Shown here piece after piece: positions 26,174 to 34,130 of a stretch of 64,000 nt of DNA. Source of the stretch: a virus; the IMG/VR virus record IMGVR_UViG_3300045974_000283, positions 62,001 through 126,000 of that record. One strand, given 5' to 3'. A program made the position numbers and the translations under genes. Position 1 is the first letter of the stretch. The number at the start of each line of letters is the position of its first letter. The notes under the pieces are model-generated. The model searched no databases, was not told the DNA's origin, and saw nothing but the letters and a program-made list of their open reading frames with translations.

Positions 26174-27338
26174 CGGACTCTTCCGTGTCTACGGTGTCAC
26201 CGGTCATGTCGGCCTGAAGCAGAGCGATGTAGCCGATAGCTCCCGATATACGAAGCGTTGAGAAGTCGTTGATGACATCAAACACCAGATGCGGGGCCGT
26301 CGCTTTGGACGTTGTCTGCTTGGCGACAGCGGTCGAGAGGAAAGTAAAGTCAATTGAGAACTCCTTGGCGTTGCCCGTCTTGGGCAGCATGAGGGAAGTG
26401 GAACCCGAGTTGGACTCGACGGTGAGCCGGGTAGACTCCTTGGGGCCGGGCTTGAAGCGAGCTGAGGCACCCTCAGAGGCCAGCGAGCGGCTATTCTCCA
26501 TGAACGCCTTGATGGTCTCGAAGCTGACCGACAGACTGTGCTCGGGCTTCGCCGCTGCGGACTCGCGAAGCATGGAGAAGACGTCGTCGGCGGACAGCGC
26601 CTCGCTCAGCATCGGCAGGGTTTTCCGGAGGCGGAATTTCTCAGCGGTGGCAACGAAGAACTCACCATCGACGTAGCACTTCGCGTTCGCCTCGGGAAGC
26701 CCCTTGACCAGAGAGAGGAACTCCATGTAAGGAAGTTCCAAGCGAACGGTCGGTAGAGGCGGCTCGCTTGCCTCACCTTTGGACTGGTGCTCCCGCTTGT
26801 AGCAGAGCTGGAGGCGGTCGAAGCAAGCCACGAACCGCGAGGTCGATGTGATGTCGACAAGAAGCTGAGGGTCGGACAGAGTTGAGTGCAGCTTGGTGAC
26901 GCTGACCATCGGTATGACCGTCTGGAGCCACTTCTGCAGAGGCGCTGTCAGGGTGAACGCCTTGACGTCTTCGCCTTCCGGCTTGAGAATCTTGGCTGGA
27001 GGTTCCGCCTCTGCGACGGGCATCGTAGCCGTGTAGCTGCCGGAACGAATCTTCAGCTGTTGCTCGCTGAGGCTTAGGGTGCCGGACTTGCGGCCCTTGA
27101 TGGCGGACTGCAAGGAAGACACGGCCACGGATACGGCGGAGTCGCCGTCGAGTCCTAGGTTGATGCCGTCCAGAACACACGACACCTCCGCGCCGGGTAC
27201 GACGGCTGAGAGCAGAGTGCGGTCGCCGTGGGCGGAGAAGATGACCTTCTCAACGGAGCCGCAAACGGCGATGATGATCTTCAAGGAGATCTCCAGAGAG
27301 GAGATATCGCTTGGTGGCTCGGGAGTTTTCTTGTTCAT
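26166..27338 (-). CDS. DNA polymerase sliding clamp (beta-clamp-like)
   Basis: This 390-residue protein is about the size of a bacterial three-domain beta clamp. Its order of segments follows E. coli DnaN by eye. A first domain ends LKIRSGSYTATMPVAEAEP, matching the bacterial pattern of RSG, strand, then LP/P. A second domain starts KAFTLTAPLQKWLQTVI and includes SRFVACFDRLQLCY, where DnaN has a DGHRLA segment. A third domain ends with FSIDFTFLSTAV then LRISGAIGYIALL. The clamp encircles DNA and tethers the polymerase. No polymerase gene is in the window. The assignment rests on pattern comparison and deserves profile confirmation. Confidence 0.65.
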   Translation of the reverse strand: MNKKTPEPPSDISSLEISLKIIIAVCGSVEKVIFSAHGDRTLLSAVVPGAEVSCVLDGINLGLDGDSAVSVAVSSLQSAIKGRKSGTLSLSEQQLKIRSGSYTATMPVAEAEPPAKILKPEGEDVKAFTLTAPLQKWLQTVIPMVSVTKLHSTLSDPQLLVDITSTSRFVACFDRLQLCYKREHQSKGEASEPPLPTVRLELPYMEFLSLVKGLPEANAKCYVDGEFFVATAEKFRLRKTLPMLSEALSADDVFSMLRESAAAKPEHSLSVSFETIKAFMENSRSLASEGASARFKPGPKESTRLTVESNSGSTSLMLPKTGNAKEFSIDFTFLSTAVAKQTTSKATAPHLVFDVINDFSTLRISGAIGYIALLQADMTGDTVDTEESDD

Positions 27339-29680
27339 ACGGTTGACCTTCTGGGTGCAGGCGCATTAACAGGGAGTGGCTGATACTTCGCGGGGCGTGA
27401 GCCAGTCTCGGCGCGTAGGGTGTTGACACGTTTCAAGGTCGCGTTGAATTCCTTGACCTGTTCGGAGGACAGTGTGGATTGCTTGGACATCTTCATGAGA
27501 CGTTCACTAAGTCGTTTGATGTCTTTGAACCTTGGGTCGGCGGCGCGTTCAGCGCGGAGCCGTCGCATGCGTTCGGCTGTAGTTTCCCGATTGGAGTCCT
27601 TCTGCCGGAGTTTCCGGTGTTGTTCTACCTCAGCTCTGGCGGCGGCCTTCTTCGCGATCTGTTCAGCTTTCTGAGAACTGGTGAAGTTGGTTTCGTCTCC
27701 GGACTCTCCCATGAAGGCGTTCCATGTGGAAGGCCATACGAATCGAGGTTCGTGTTCCATACCCGGAACTTCTCCTGGATCCCCCATAACGGTGGGTCGG
27801 CCGCCGAAGGCAGTCTTCAGGTGTTCCGCAGTGAAGACATCAGGCACGATGACGATCACTCTGTTTGTCGACCTGATGTCTCGTATGGAGGTGCGAGCCA
27901 CTGATTGGGCGCAGGCCGAGATCAGCATATCTTTGCTGATGTCAAAGGGGACGGCGGACTTCTTGACGTAGGGTATGTGAGCGGTCCTGGAGTTGAAGTA
28001 CTCCTTGATGAAGCTCGCCATCAACGGAGTGGGATTCAACGCCGAAAGGAACGTGATAGCGTTGTAACCCTTGAACTCGTTGAGCCCGTGGCTGTAAGAA
28101 CTGATCTCTTGAAATTTGCTGGATACTGGAGCAAGGTCCATTGTCTCGGCCTCGTAGTATCTCCAGTGAACGCCATCCATCCACGCTTTGCCTTTCTCCT
28201 TGCCTCGGGTCGCAGCTGCGTAACCTTCTTTCGGCTGGTTGAAAACCAGAAGGGACAGCTTATCTGTTTCGCCCGAAGTCTTTAGTCGCCAGTTCTCATC
28301 AGAGATGTTGGTGAAACGGTGGAGGATCTCTCCAGCAGTCTGAATGAACCAGGATAGGGGGCGGGTGTGAAGCTGATCAGGATTCGAAGGCGTCGTGTTC
28401 ACCTGTGTGGTTCTTGCGAGTTCGACAAACTTGTCGAGGTATTGTGTGTATGCCTTCGAAATATTCTTTGGGCGACGCGAGGAATTGGCGAACCCCGTTC
28501 TGGCGTAGGCTTCCAAGTCACCGAGGGTGTTGCGGTCTATCTTGAAGGTCTTTCCACGAGCGATACCCTTGAGCTTGTCGAAGGCCGAGAGACTGATCAA
28601 CACGCCCCGTTCCATTCTGGTGCGGCTCAATGGTTTCTCTTCCTGGGTCAAAGGGATGATATACATTTCATCAAGACGATCCTTCAGACGTTGCGCACGA
28701 GGCGAGCTTTTCATCTGCTGTCGTAGCTCGGGGTCACTACCGTCAAGCAAGTTGACCATGCGAACACGCGAGTCGCGGTTCAGGAGGTAGAACATTTGCG
28801 ACTCTTCGATCCATGCTGAGGCCAGCACGACACGGCGATACCCGAAGAACATATCCATCGGAACGGTGACGTGAACCAAGTCGGACAGTATATCAGGCGT
28901 TGGATTTTGTAAATTGTCTTTACTCATTCTCATGTAGACATGGGCACGGGCCGACCAAGACGCCTCGACCAGTCGGATTAGTGCTGCTCGGCTCAGGCGA
29001 GTGCGGCCTGCTGACTGGAAGCGGATCGACTTGTCCTTAAACATGGCATCGATGCGTTCGGGAGCTTCGTTCAAGGCTCGAACGCGAGCAAACCCCTTGG
29101 CGTCCGGAGCTAGGGCCGGATCTAGAAACTGCGCATCGGTTCCAAAGATATTTACGACCTGCTCGCTGGTCAAGGCGATGTTTGACGGTTCCATGGCGCA
29201 GGCCCGCATCTCGTCGAAGTAGACAGAGACATCCGAGGTCCACTGCTGACCAGATGGAAGGTGAGAAAAGGCTTCGTGGGTGATCAGAACGACCGAGCCC
29301 GGCTTCAAGGCGGGCAAACCCTCCTCGTCGGTTCCAGGCCGGGGCTTGGCTCCAAGCGCAATAGATATCTCACGATTCATCGTGACCTTGCGAAGGGTGT
29401 TCCTGGCCTCGTCGGTGATCGCGTAGATGTAGTCGTCAGCCTCTTGCTCGGTGAACAGACCAGCGGCTGTGGACTTCTCTCTGAGCGAATCGTGAACTTG
29501 ATTCAGCAGTCTGTAGGTTGGAGCGCAGAAGATAGTGACGCGAGTCTTCCTAGCATCTTCGTCTTCGTTGGCGTGATATGCCTCAAGCCAGCGCAGTATG
29601 GAGATCTCGATCCAGTGTGTCTTACCGGAACCGGGTAGAACCGATAGGTAGTGAATGACGGTTTCGGGTAGGCGTTTCAT
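27335..29680 (-). CDS. P-loop DNA helicase/ATPase, first gene of the left arm
   Basis: The start is placed at the ATG at 29680 (MKRLPETVIHYLSVLPGSGK), giving 781 residues. An in-frame TTG at 29734 is possible, but neither start has a good Shine-Dalgarno. Walker A is LPGSGKTHW (residues 15-23) almost at the N-terminus, and Walker B is VYFDEMRA (153-160). FCAPTYRLLNQ (51-61) looks like helicase motif Ia. A basic, coiled C-terminal region (ERMRRLRAERAADPRF) may bind nucleic acid. This is a superfamily 1/2-type motor in the replication operon, beginning immediately after the divergent control region. The substrate is unknown. Confidence 0.65.
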   Translation of the reverse strand: MKRLPETVIHYLSVLPGSGKTHWIEISILRWLEAYHANEDEDARKTRVTIFCAPTYRLLNQVHDSLREKSTAAGLFTEQEADDYIYAITDEARNTLRKVTMNREISIALGAKPRPGTDEEGLPALKPGSVVLITHEAFSHLPSGQQWTSDVSVYFDEMRACAMEPSNIALTSEQVVNIFGTDAQFLDPALAPDAKGFARVRALNEAPERIDAMFKDKSIRFQSAGRTRLSRAALIRLVEASWSARAHVYMRMSKDNLQNPTPDILSDLVHVTVPMDMFFGYRRVVLASAWIEESQMFYLLNRDSRVRMVNLLDGSDPELRQQMKSSPRAQRLKDRLDEMYIIPLTQEEKPLSRTRMERGVLISLSAFDKLKGIARGKTFKIDRNTLGDLEAYARTGFANSSRRPKNISKAYTQYLDKFVELARTTQVNTTPSNPDQLHTRPLSWFIQTAGEILHRFTNISDENWRLKTSGETDKLSLLVFNQPKEGYAAATRGKEKGKAWMDGVHWRYYEAETMDLAPVSSKFQEISSYSHGLNEFKGYNAITFLSALNPTPLMASFIKEYFNSRTAHIPYVKKSAVPFDISKDMLISACAQSVARTSIRDIRSTNRVIVIVPDVFTAEHLKTAFGGRPTVMGDPGEVPGMEHEPRFVWPSTWNAFMGESGDETNFTSSQKAEQIAKKAAARAEVEQHRKLRQKDSNRETTAERMRRLRAERAADPRFKDIKRLSERLMKMSKQSTLSSEQVKEFNATLKRVNTLRAETGSRPAKYQPLPVNAPAPRRSTV

Positions 29681-29719
29681 GGAGGTTTGAGGTTTGTGTT
29701 GCGGCCTATAAACATGGGG

Positions 29720-29880
29720 AGCGTGTTTGCGCAATTAACAAGTCGCGCTGGACAAACACGGTTGAATACCCAAAAGAAGTGTTTGCAGTGGGCATCGCTT
29801 ATTAAAAGTTCAAAACGTGTTTGGCCACCTTCCCCTATATAATATGTTTCTTATAGGGATTACTGGCCAAACACGTTTTC
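29720..29880. repeat. Cluster of 8-mer repeats with a 16-bp inverted repeat
   Basis: CGTGTTTG or its complement CAAACACG occurs at 29722-29729 (+), 29753-29760 (-), 29778-29785 (+, one mismatch), 29816-29823 (+) and 29868-29875 (-). The last two are the inner part of a perfect 16-bp inverted repeat (29812-29827 and 29864-29879). Inside that lies a smaller one, CCCTATA (29833-29839) with TATAGGG (29852-29858), enclosing TATAAT (29838-29843). The cluster fits an origin or an operator for a dimeric regulator. Confidence 0.7.
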
Positions 29881-29893
29881 AACGTAGGGGCCG

Positions 29894-29943
29894 TTATAAC
29901 ACCCATTTGGAAGTATCCCTATACGGGGATTGTTTATAACACC
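29894..29943. repeat. 10-bp direct repeat TTATAACACC
   Basis: TTATAACACC is found at 29894-29903 and 29934-29943, each copy preceded by a GGGG run about 4-7 bp upstream. The copies are exactly 40 bp apart, close to four helical turns. They may be promoter or protein-binding elements of the divergent control region. Confidence 0.5.
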
Positions 29944-29971
29944 TTTTCAAAATCAATCAAAATTCTAACGA

Positions 29972-30360
29972 CTGAGTCCCGTCAGGGCTCAGGCGCAATC
30001 ACCTGAGCGTAAGCGAAGGTGATGACGGAACGAATTCCGTATCCACACTCCAGTTGGGATGTGGGATCCTGGAAACCTGAGTATCGTTCATTTCGGCCTG
30101 CGGCCTCATTCACGCGCCTTCGGCCCTTCGGGACCTCAGTTGGAATTAGAAATTCTTTGGAAAGGATAAACCCTTCCCTAAGACAGAAACGATAGATTCC
30201 GCGATGCCAGCGATGTCCGCTGCAAACACTCCTGGATTCCAGGAAAAGATGCCCATTTTTCACCTGTATGGGCAAACCCTGCTAGACGCGGAAAACCCTT
30301 CGTTTTAGACCGTCCAGGAACGAATAGGACGTCTAGTTTGGTCTAACCCGCTGGCCGGAG
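29972..30360. ncRNA. Candidate structured RNA region in the divergent gap
   Basis: No convincing gene lies here, but hairpins follow one another. They are CTGAG-T-CCC with GGGCTCAG (29972-29992), ACGGAA-CGAA-TTCCGT (30025-30040), CCACACTCC with GGGATGTGG (30043-30064), GCCTTCGGC and CCCTTCGGG hairpins near 30.12 kb, CCTGG-ATT-CCAGG (30231-30243), TGCCCAT with ATGGGCA (30250-30274), and TTAGACC with GGTCTAA (30305-30346). A GGCC-GGA-GGCC hairpin closes the series near 30.35 kb. Perfect tetraloop stems in a non-coding stretch suggest a structured RNA, transcribed in an unknown direction. An alternative is an origin rich in hairpins. Confidence 0.4.
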
Positions 30361-30422
30361 GCCGAACCTAAACTAAGCCACCGGGCAAATCTGCCAAAAC
30401 CCCAGAAATATAGACAAAACCC

Positions 30423-30451
30423 TTGCGCTGATACTGTTTTGAGCGTATAAT
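30423..30451 (+). promoter_or_regulatory. Sigma-70-type promoter P1 of the right arm
   Basis: TTGCGC (30423-30428), a 17-bp spacer and a perfect TATAAT (30446-30451) precede the first right-arm gene by 64 bp. The sequence after the -10 box, GAGCTCAGGGGG, closely resembles that after the promoter at 43964-43992 (GAACTCATGGGG). Confidence 0.8.
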
Positions 30452-30514
30452 GAGCTCAGGGGGTCGTTTTGTCACGCACCACCCGTAAACTGCCCATTTT
30501 TGGAGCTTTGCACC

Positions 30515-30619
30515 ATGAAACCACGCACTCGCACCCGCTTGCTCGCGATTCTCGGCAACATCGCCGTTCTTGCGATCTTCGCCTTCATCGGCGTTCTCAT
30601 GGGTCTGGGGTTCCACTGA
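30515..30619 (+). CDS. 34-residue membrane protein
   Basis: The ATG at 30515 is the first after promoter P1. The product starts MKPRTRTRLLAILGNIAVLA and consists of a basic N-terminus followed by one hydrophobic helix (about residues 9-33), so it should sit in the inner membrane with its N-terminus inside. Its stop shares one base with the next start (TGATG). Small membrane peptides at the head of phage early operons often act on the host, but no function can be assigned from sequence. Confidence 0.6.
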   Translation: MKPRTRTRLLAILGNIAVLAIFAFIGVLMGLGFH

Positions 30620-30864
30620 TGAACGCCCCGACCGCCAAAACCGCGTTCCAGTCCACGTCGCCCTGCGGGGTCACCTGGACCAATCAGCGGGTCGCACTCC
30701 AGAAAGACATGGTCTTCGGCGTGTGCGTCCTGTCTGAAGAGGGTTGGAAGCCCCTCGCTTGGCTCAGCCGCGAAGACCTCGAAATGGTCCGCCGCCTGTG
30801 CGACCGTCACGCCGGGAACCCGTTCGCTGCTGATCTCGACCACGCGATCAAGGTGGCAACGTGA
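30619..30864 (+). CDS. Unknown 81-residue protein
   Basis: The start is placed at the ATG at 30619, coupled to the upstream stop (TGATG). The protein begins MNAPTAKTAFQSTSPCGVTW and appears as a beta-type N-terminal half (FGVCVLSEEGWKPLAWL) followed by a helix (REDLEMVRRLCDRH). Its stop overlaps the GTG start of the next gene. No family is recognised. Confidence 0.55.
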   Translation: MNAPTAKTAFQSTSPCGVTWTNQRVALQKDMVFGVCVLSEEGWKPLAWLSREDLEMVRRLCDRHAGNPFAADLDHAIKVAT

Positions 30865-31067
30865 GCAAGCGGTTCAAGATGACCGCCGCCGAGCGCAAGG
30901 TTTGGAAGGCAGAGAACCCTCGCTATCAACGGCCTCCCGATCAGGTCTGCGCTCACTGCGGCGCTCGGGTTCCCGGCTCTGACCTTGGACTGCTCTCGCA
31001 AGCGATTCAAGGTCACAAGCCTGTCTGTTCATACGAGTGCAACAAGGCACTCGGTCAAGTCGAGTAA
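30861..31067 (+). CDS. Small zinc-ribbon protein
   Basis: This 68-residue protein starts at a GTG that overlaps the upstream TGA (GTGA). It begins MSKRFKMTAAERKVWKAENP with a basic helix. It then carries CAHCGARVPG and, about 25 residues later, CSYEC, four cysteines suited to zinc binding. A role as a small transcription or nucleic-acid-binding factor is possible but unproven. Confidence 0.6.
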   Translation: MSKRFKMTAAERKVWKAENPRYQRPPDQVCAHCGARVPGSDLGLLSQAIQGHKPVCSYECNKALGQVE

Positions 31068-31093
31068 TTCCGTCACGTCCCGAAAGGTTCACC

Positions 31094-31783
31094 ATGTCTA
31101 AAGATCACATCCGCGATCACACCATGTCCTCCCCCAAGTTCGACAAGAGCTTGCCCACGCCCAAGCACTGGATGACCGTCCCGTTTCCGTACGAGCACAC
31201 CTTGATCAGCTCGATCGAGGAAAAACGGCAGCGGCAAATCCTCGGGAACGGCAACGTCGGCAACCTGACCGACATCCTGTGGACCTTCCCTTTCGGAGAG
31301 CACCCCACCTGGACGGCGAACGCGACCGATGACCCGGTCGCTCTGATAATCCACTTCCCGGATCCGCTGAAGCGCTTCTCGCATTCGCTCGCCGATCTGC
31401 CGCTCCAGCGCGCTCGTCTTTGGGTTCGTGCGTTTCTGCGCTGGGAAACCGACCCGGCTCGCAAGACGCAGCTTCTCGAACTGAGCGAGAAGGTCCTTGA
31501 CCGGCGCTCGGCCGAGTACAAAGCGCACCGCGACTCCAATCGCGCTCTGCCCTTCGGCGGTGTTCTGTACTGCAAGGATTCCGCCACCGGCGAGTCCGAC
31601 CTCTGCGTCCAGTCCGAAGAATTCCCGACGCTCACCCCGTTCGAGAGTTTGAACCTGTCGCAGATGGACGACCACATCCGCCATGTGCAGCGCATCGCGT
31701 CGCTCATGATTACCAAGCGCCGTCTCGCTTGCGCACAGTTCGCGCAGAAGTGCGCCGACGGCTCCCTGTTCAAGTCGGTCTGA
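31094..31783 (+). CDS. Unknown 229-residue early protein
   Basis: The start is the ATG at 31094 (MSKDHIRDHTMSSPKFDKSL), with AAAGG upstream; a second ATG lies ten codons later. The sequence is mixed alpha/beta, with LTDILWTFPFGEHPTW and LIIHFPDPLKRFSHSL. The C-terminal half is helical and ends CADGSLFKSV. No known domain. A terminator-like hairpin follows at 31.79 kb, so it probably ends a transcript started at P1. Confidence 0.55.
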   Translation: MSKDHIRDHTMSSPKFDKSLPTPKHWMTVPFPYEHTLISSIEEKRQRQILGNGNVGNLTDILWTFPFGEHPTWTANATDDPVALIIHFPDPLKRFSHSLADLPLQRARLWVRAFLRWETDPARKTQLLELSEKVLDRRSAEYKAHRDSNRALPFGGVLYCKDSATGESDLCVQSEEFPTLTPFESLNLSQMDDHIRHVQRIASLMITKRRLACAQFAQKCADGSLFKSV

Positions 31784-31789
31784 TCCACC

Positions 31790-31826
31790 GCCGCCCAAAA
31801 CCGTAAATCTGGGGCGGCTCTTTGTT
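31790..31826 (+). terminator. Terminator-like hairpin
   Basis: GCCGCCC (31790-31796) pairs perfectly with GGGCGGC (31812-31818), and TCTTTGTT follows. It lies 7 bp after the stop of the 31094-31783 gene and before the GGAGAACC leader of the next gene. Confidence 0.55.
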
Positions 31827-31855
31827 CCATCGTCACCATCCTTAGGAGAACCATC

Positions 31856-32143
31856 ATGGGCTCACGCATTTCCATCCCTCTCGTCAACCTGCTCGGCAAC
31901 CCGGAAGTTCGCGTCGAGCTTCGCACTCTTGCCGATCAGGACGCTCCTACCAATCTCGTCCACGAAGCCGTCATCCACTGGCCGAACAATCACCTGGAGT
32001 GGGTCATGAACTACTCGATCCACGAAGGCAAGATCGAGTTGGAAAGCGACTGCAACCTGATGCGCTACACCGAGGAAGAGCGCTTGGACTTCCTCGGTCC
32101 GCTGTTCCAGAACAGCGTCTCCTTCAACGTCATCGTCGGCTAA
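31856..32143 (+). CDS. Unknown 95-residue protein
   Basis: The protein begins MGSRISIPLVNLLGNPEVRV and is beta-rich, with WPNNHLEWVMNYSIHEGKIE in the middle and an Asn/Val C-terminus (NSVSFNVIVG). A GGAG Shine-Dalgarno lies 9 bp before the ATG. No motif is recognised. It is part of a run of short genes with separate ribosome sites rather than overlapping starts. Confidence 0.55.
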   Translation: MGSRISIPLVNLLGNPEVRVELRTLADQDAPTNLVHEAVIHWPNNHLEWVMNYSIHEGKIELESDCNLMRYTEEERLDFLGPLFQNSVSFNVIVG

Positions 32144-32155
32144 GGAGCCCAAACC

Positions 32156-32587
32156 ATGGAAAGCCTTTTCGCCGATCCTCGCATCACTACCGCTGCCAGT
32201 CAGATCGCGTCTATGGTTCTTGGCGGTCCTTGGCCTGTCTACTTCAAGGTTTCGGGCCTGATGGAAAGGGTCATTCAGAAGCCCAAGCCCGTTGCGCCCA
32301 CTGAAGCCGAAATGGAGTTGATGGACCAAGACCCCGACGCCCTCGCCCCGCATGTCGTTTGCGAACGCGATCGTCTCATAAAGACCTTCGCTCGCAACAC
32401 GCGCGACTATCGCCACCTGAAGGAACACTTCATCGCGGCACTGACCGAGGCCCTGCAAGCGAAGTCCGTTCGTGAACTGTGCCCTTGCATCATCTCGCAG
32501 GTCGGCGCTATCCGCGAAGCCCACGACGAGGCCTACGTCGTGCTCCGCGAGCCCGAACAAAGCGAGTGCTACGTTCTGGCCCTGTAA
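32156..32587 (+). CDS. Unknown 143-residue protein
   Basis: The protein begins MESLFADPRITTAASQIASM. The N-terminal third has a short hydrophobic stretch. The rest is helical and charged, with a CxC pair (VRELCPCIISQ). It ends SECYVLAL. No family is recognised. GGAG precedes the ATG, and a short TTCG hairpin follows the stop. Confidence 0.5.
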   Translation: MESLFADPRITTAASQIASMVLGGPWPVYFKVSGLMERVIQKPKPVAPTEAEMELMDQDPDALAPHVVCERDRLIKTFARNTRDYRHLKEHFIAALTEALQAKSVRELCPCIISQVGAIREAHDEAYVVLREPEQSECYVLAL

Positions 32588-32599
32588 ATTTCCCCCACG

Positions 32600-32616
32600 G
32601 CCCTTCGGGGCTTTCT
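32600..32616 (+). terminator. TTCG tetraloop hairpin with short U-tract
   Basis: GCCC (32600-32603), TTCG loop (32604-32607), GGGC (32608-32611), then TTTCTT. The stem is short but carries the very stable C(UUCG)G loop. It could end or slow transcription between two small genes. Confidence 0.45.
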
Positions 32617-32638
32617 TCATCATCACAGAAAGACCATC

Positions 32639-34075
32639 ATGTCCACATCCAAGCCCATGTCGCGTTTCATCCCCAAAGCCCGAGCTGAGGAGGATGCCGT
32701 TGCCAAGGTCTCCGCCAAAATGGAGCGCGAGCGCGTCCGCGCCGAGACCGCTCGCAAACACGCCTACGAATGGGAACTCGCCCGCTTGAAGGCCGATGAA
32801 TCCGTGATTCACTTGATCGAAGCTGTCAACACTCAGGCCAAGCGTTACGTGACGCTTTCCAAAGACAAGCGCGGGCTCCAGGCTTCCGTCCGTAAGACGG
32901 CCTTCATCACGGACATCGTCTTCTGGTGGCCGACTACTGCCCAAAATCGCAAGTCGCATCTGCTGAGCGACTTCACGATCACGCAGGGTCGCCGCATTCT
33001 GGCCGCGTTGACCCACTTCAACGGTGGACGCAAGCAACTCCTCAAGGAAGCTGCCGAGGCGGTCTTCGCTGTCAAGAAAGCCGAACTCGCTAAGAAGCGC
33101 GAGATCGCCGACTCGACTCAGGCTACTGAGCCCGCGAAGCGCAAGTCCGTCAAGATCATCCGTGGCACCCCGAAGGCTCCGGTCATTTCGCATCCGGACG
33201 AGGACGACAACCGCGACGGCGGTGGGATGCCTGCTGCCAAGCCTGCCCCGTTCGTGAACGCCTACGAAGAATCCAAGGCGTTCGTGAAGGAAGCTCTGAA
33301 AGTCATCAGTACTCCGCTTCCCGCAGATAGCCTGCCTCCGGCAGAGGGCAAAACCAAGGATGCCCCACCCAAGAAGTGGAGACACGGCTCTAAAGCTTCC
33401 AAGGAGTTCGTCGACATGGCCGACGCGGCCTTTGCTCGGCTCCGTGACGTGATCCGACCTGAAGACCGAGCGGACACCGACGTGATCGATGACAGCCACG
33501 ATCAGCAGGACGACGATCCGTCTGTTCCGCGCGACCCCTACGCGGAGGCGTTGTATCTCGCGACCCTCGCGAAGCGGCAAGGCAAAGCCCGCGAAACCAA
33601 GTTTGATACCTCGTTGATCCTGTCTCCATCGGAGTTCAGCGACATGGTCGACGAGATCTTCGCTCGGCTCAAGAACCACCGTCGTGATCATCCGGCCTAC
33701 CGATTCGTCACCTTCTTCTACGCCGCCTCGGGTCTCAAGTACGAGCGTTCGTGTGAAGTCGGGCTGCAAGCGCTCCCGCTGGAAGTTGTCGAAGTGACCA
33801 AACGGTACGTCGCGCTCTCGCACCCAGACCTCGACGTTGCGGTTCTGTACGAACGGGCGACCCGCGTCGTTCACATCAGCATCTCTGGAACCATGATGCG
33901 CGTCGAGGCGGGCGACCCGACCTGGAAAACCTTCGCTTCCTGGGAAGGCCCCAATCCGCGCAACGAATGGGTCCTGCTGCTGATCGACGACGGCACAGGA
34001 AAACGCACTTCCGAGCGCACCGTTCCGTGGATCTACACGCAACTCAAGAAGTCCGTTAGCTTCCAACTCTCCTGA
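32639..34075 (+). CDS. Unknown 478-residue protein, N-terminal half duplicated in next gene
   Basis: The protein begins MSTSKPMSRFIPKARAEEDA. A block near residues 105-160, containing SHLLSDFTITQGRRILAAL, matches FHLLSDYSVTRGRIILKVL in the 34131-34760 protein, so the N-terminal halves are paralogous. A Lys/Pro/Asp-rich linker (about 165-270) leads to a second globular region (about 300-478) with TFFYAASGLKYERSCEVGLQ. No catalytic motif is recognised. The long charged linker and duplication suggest a DNA-binding or host-interacting protein; this is inference. Confidence 0.55.
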   Translation: MSTSKPMSRFIPKARAEEDAVAKVSAKMERERVRAETARKHAYEWELARLKADESVIHLIEAVNTQAKRYVTLSKDKRGLQASVRKTAFITDIVFWWPTTAQNRKSHLLSDFTITQGRRILAALTHFNGGRKQLLKEAAEAVFAVKKAELAKKREIADSTQATEPAKRKSVKIIRGTPKAPVISHPDEDDNRDGGGMPAAKPAPFVNAYEESKAFVKEALKVISTPLPADSLPPAEGKTKDAPPKKWRHGSKASKEFVDMADAAFARLRDVIRPEDRADTDVIDDSHDQQDDDPSVPRDPYAEALYLATLAKRQGKARETKFDTSLILSPSEFSDMVDEIFARLKNHRRDHPAYRFVTFFYAASGLKYERSCEVGLQALPLEVVEVTKRYVALSHPDLDVAVLYERATRVVHISISGTMMRVEAGDPTWKTFASWEGPNPRNEWVLLLIDDGTGKRTSERTVPWIYTQLKKSVSFQLS

Positions 34076-34081
34076 CCCACC

Positions 34082-34100
34082 GGGGCTTCGGCCCCTTCCT
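34082..34100 (+). terminator. TTCG tetraloop hairpin
   Basis: GGGGC (34082-34086), TTCG, GCCCC (34091-34095), then TTCCTCC. It begins 6 bp after the stop of the 32639-34075 gene. It is one of several similar hairpins behind right-arm genes. Confidence 0.5.
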
Positions 34101-34130
34101 CCACCATCACCTCACCACAGAAAGCGCATC

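Noticed and set aside
29982-30275. 97-codon minus-strand frame in the divergent gap
   Set aside because: It needs a TTG start, has no family resemblance and lies across several perfect hairpins, so a structured non-coding region is the better reading.
31862-34066. 734-codon minus-strand frame
   Set aside because: It is the antisense shadow of the plus-strand genes at 31856-34075, which have ribosome sites, normal composition and a shared paralogous domain.
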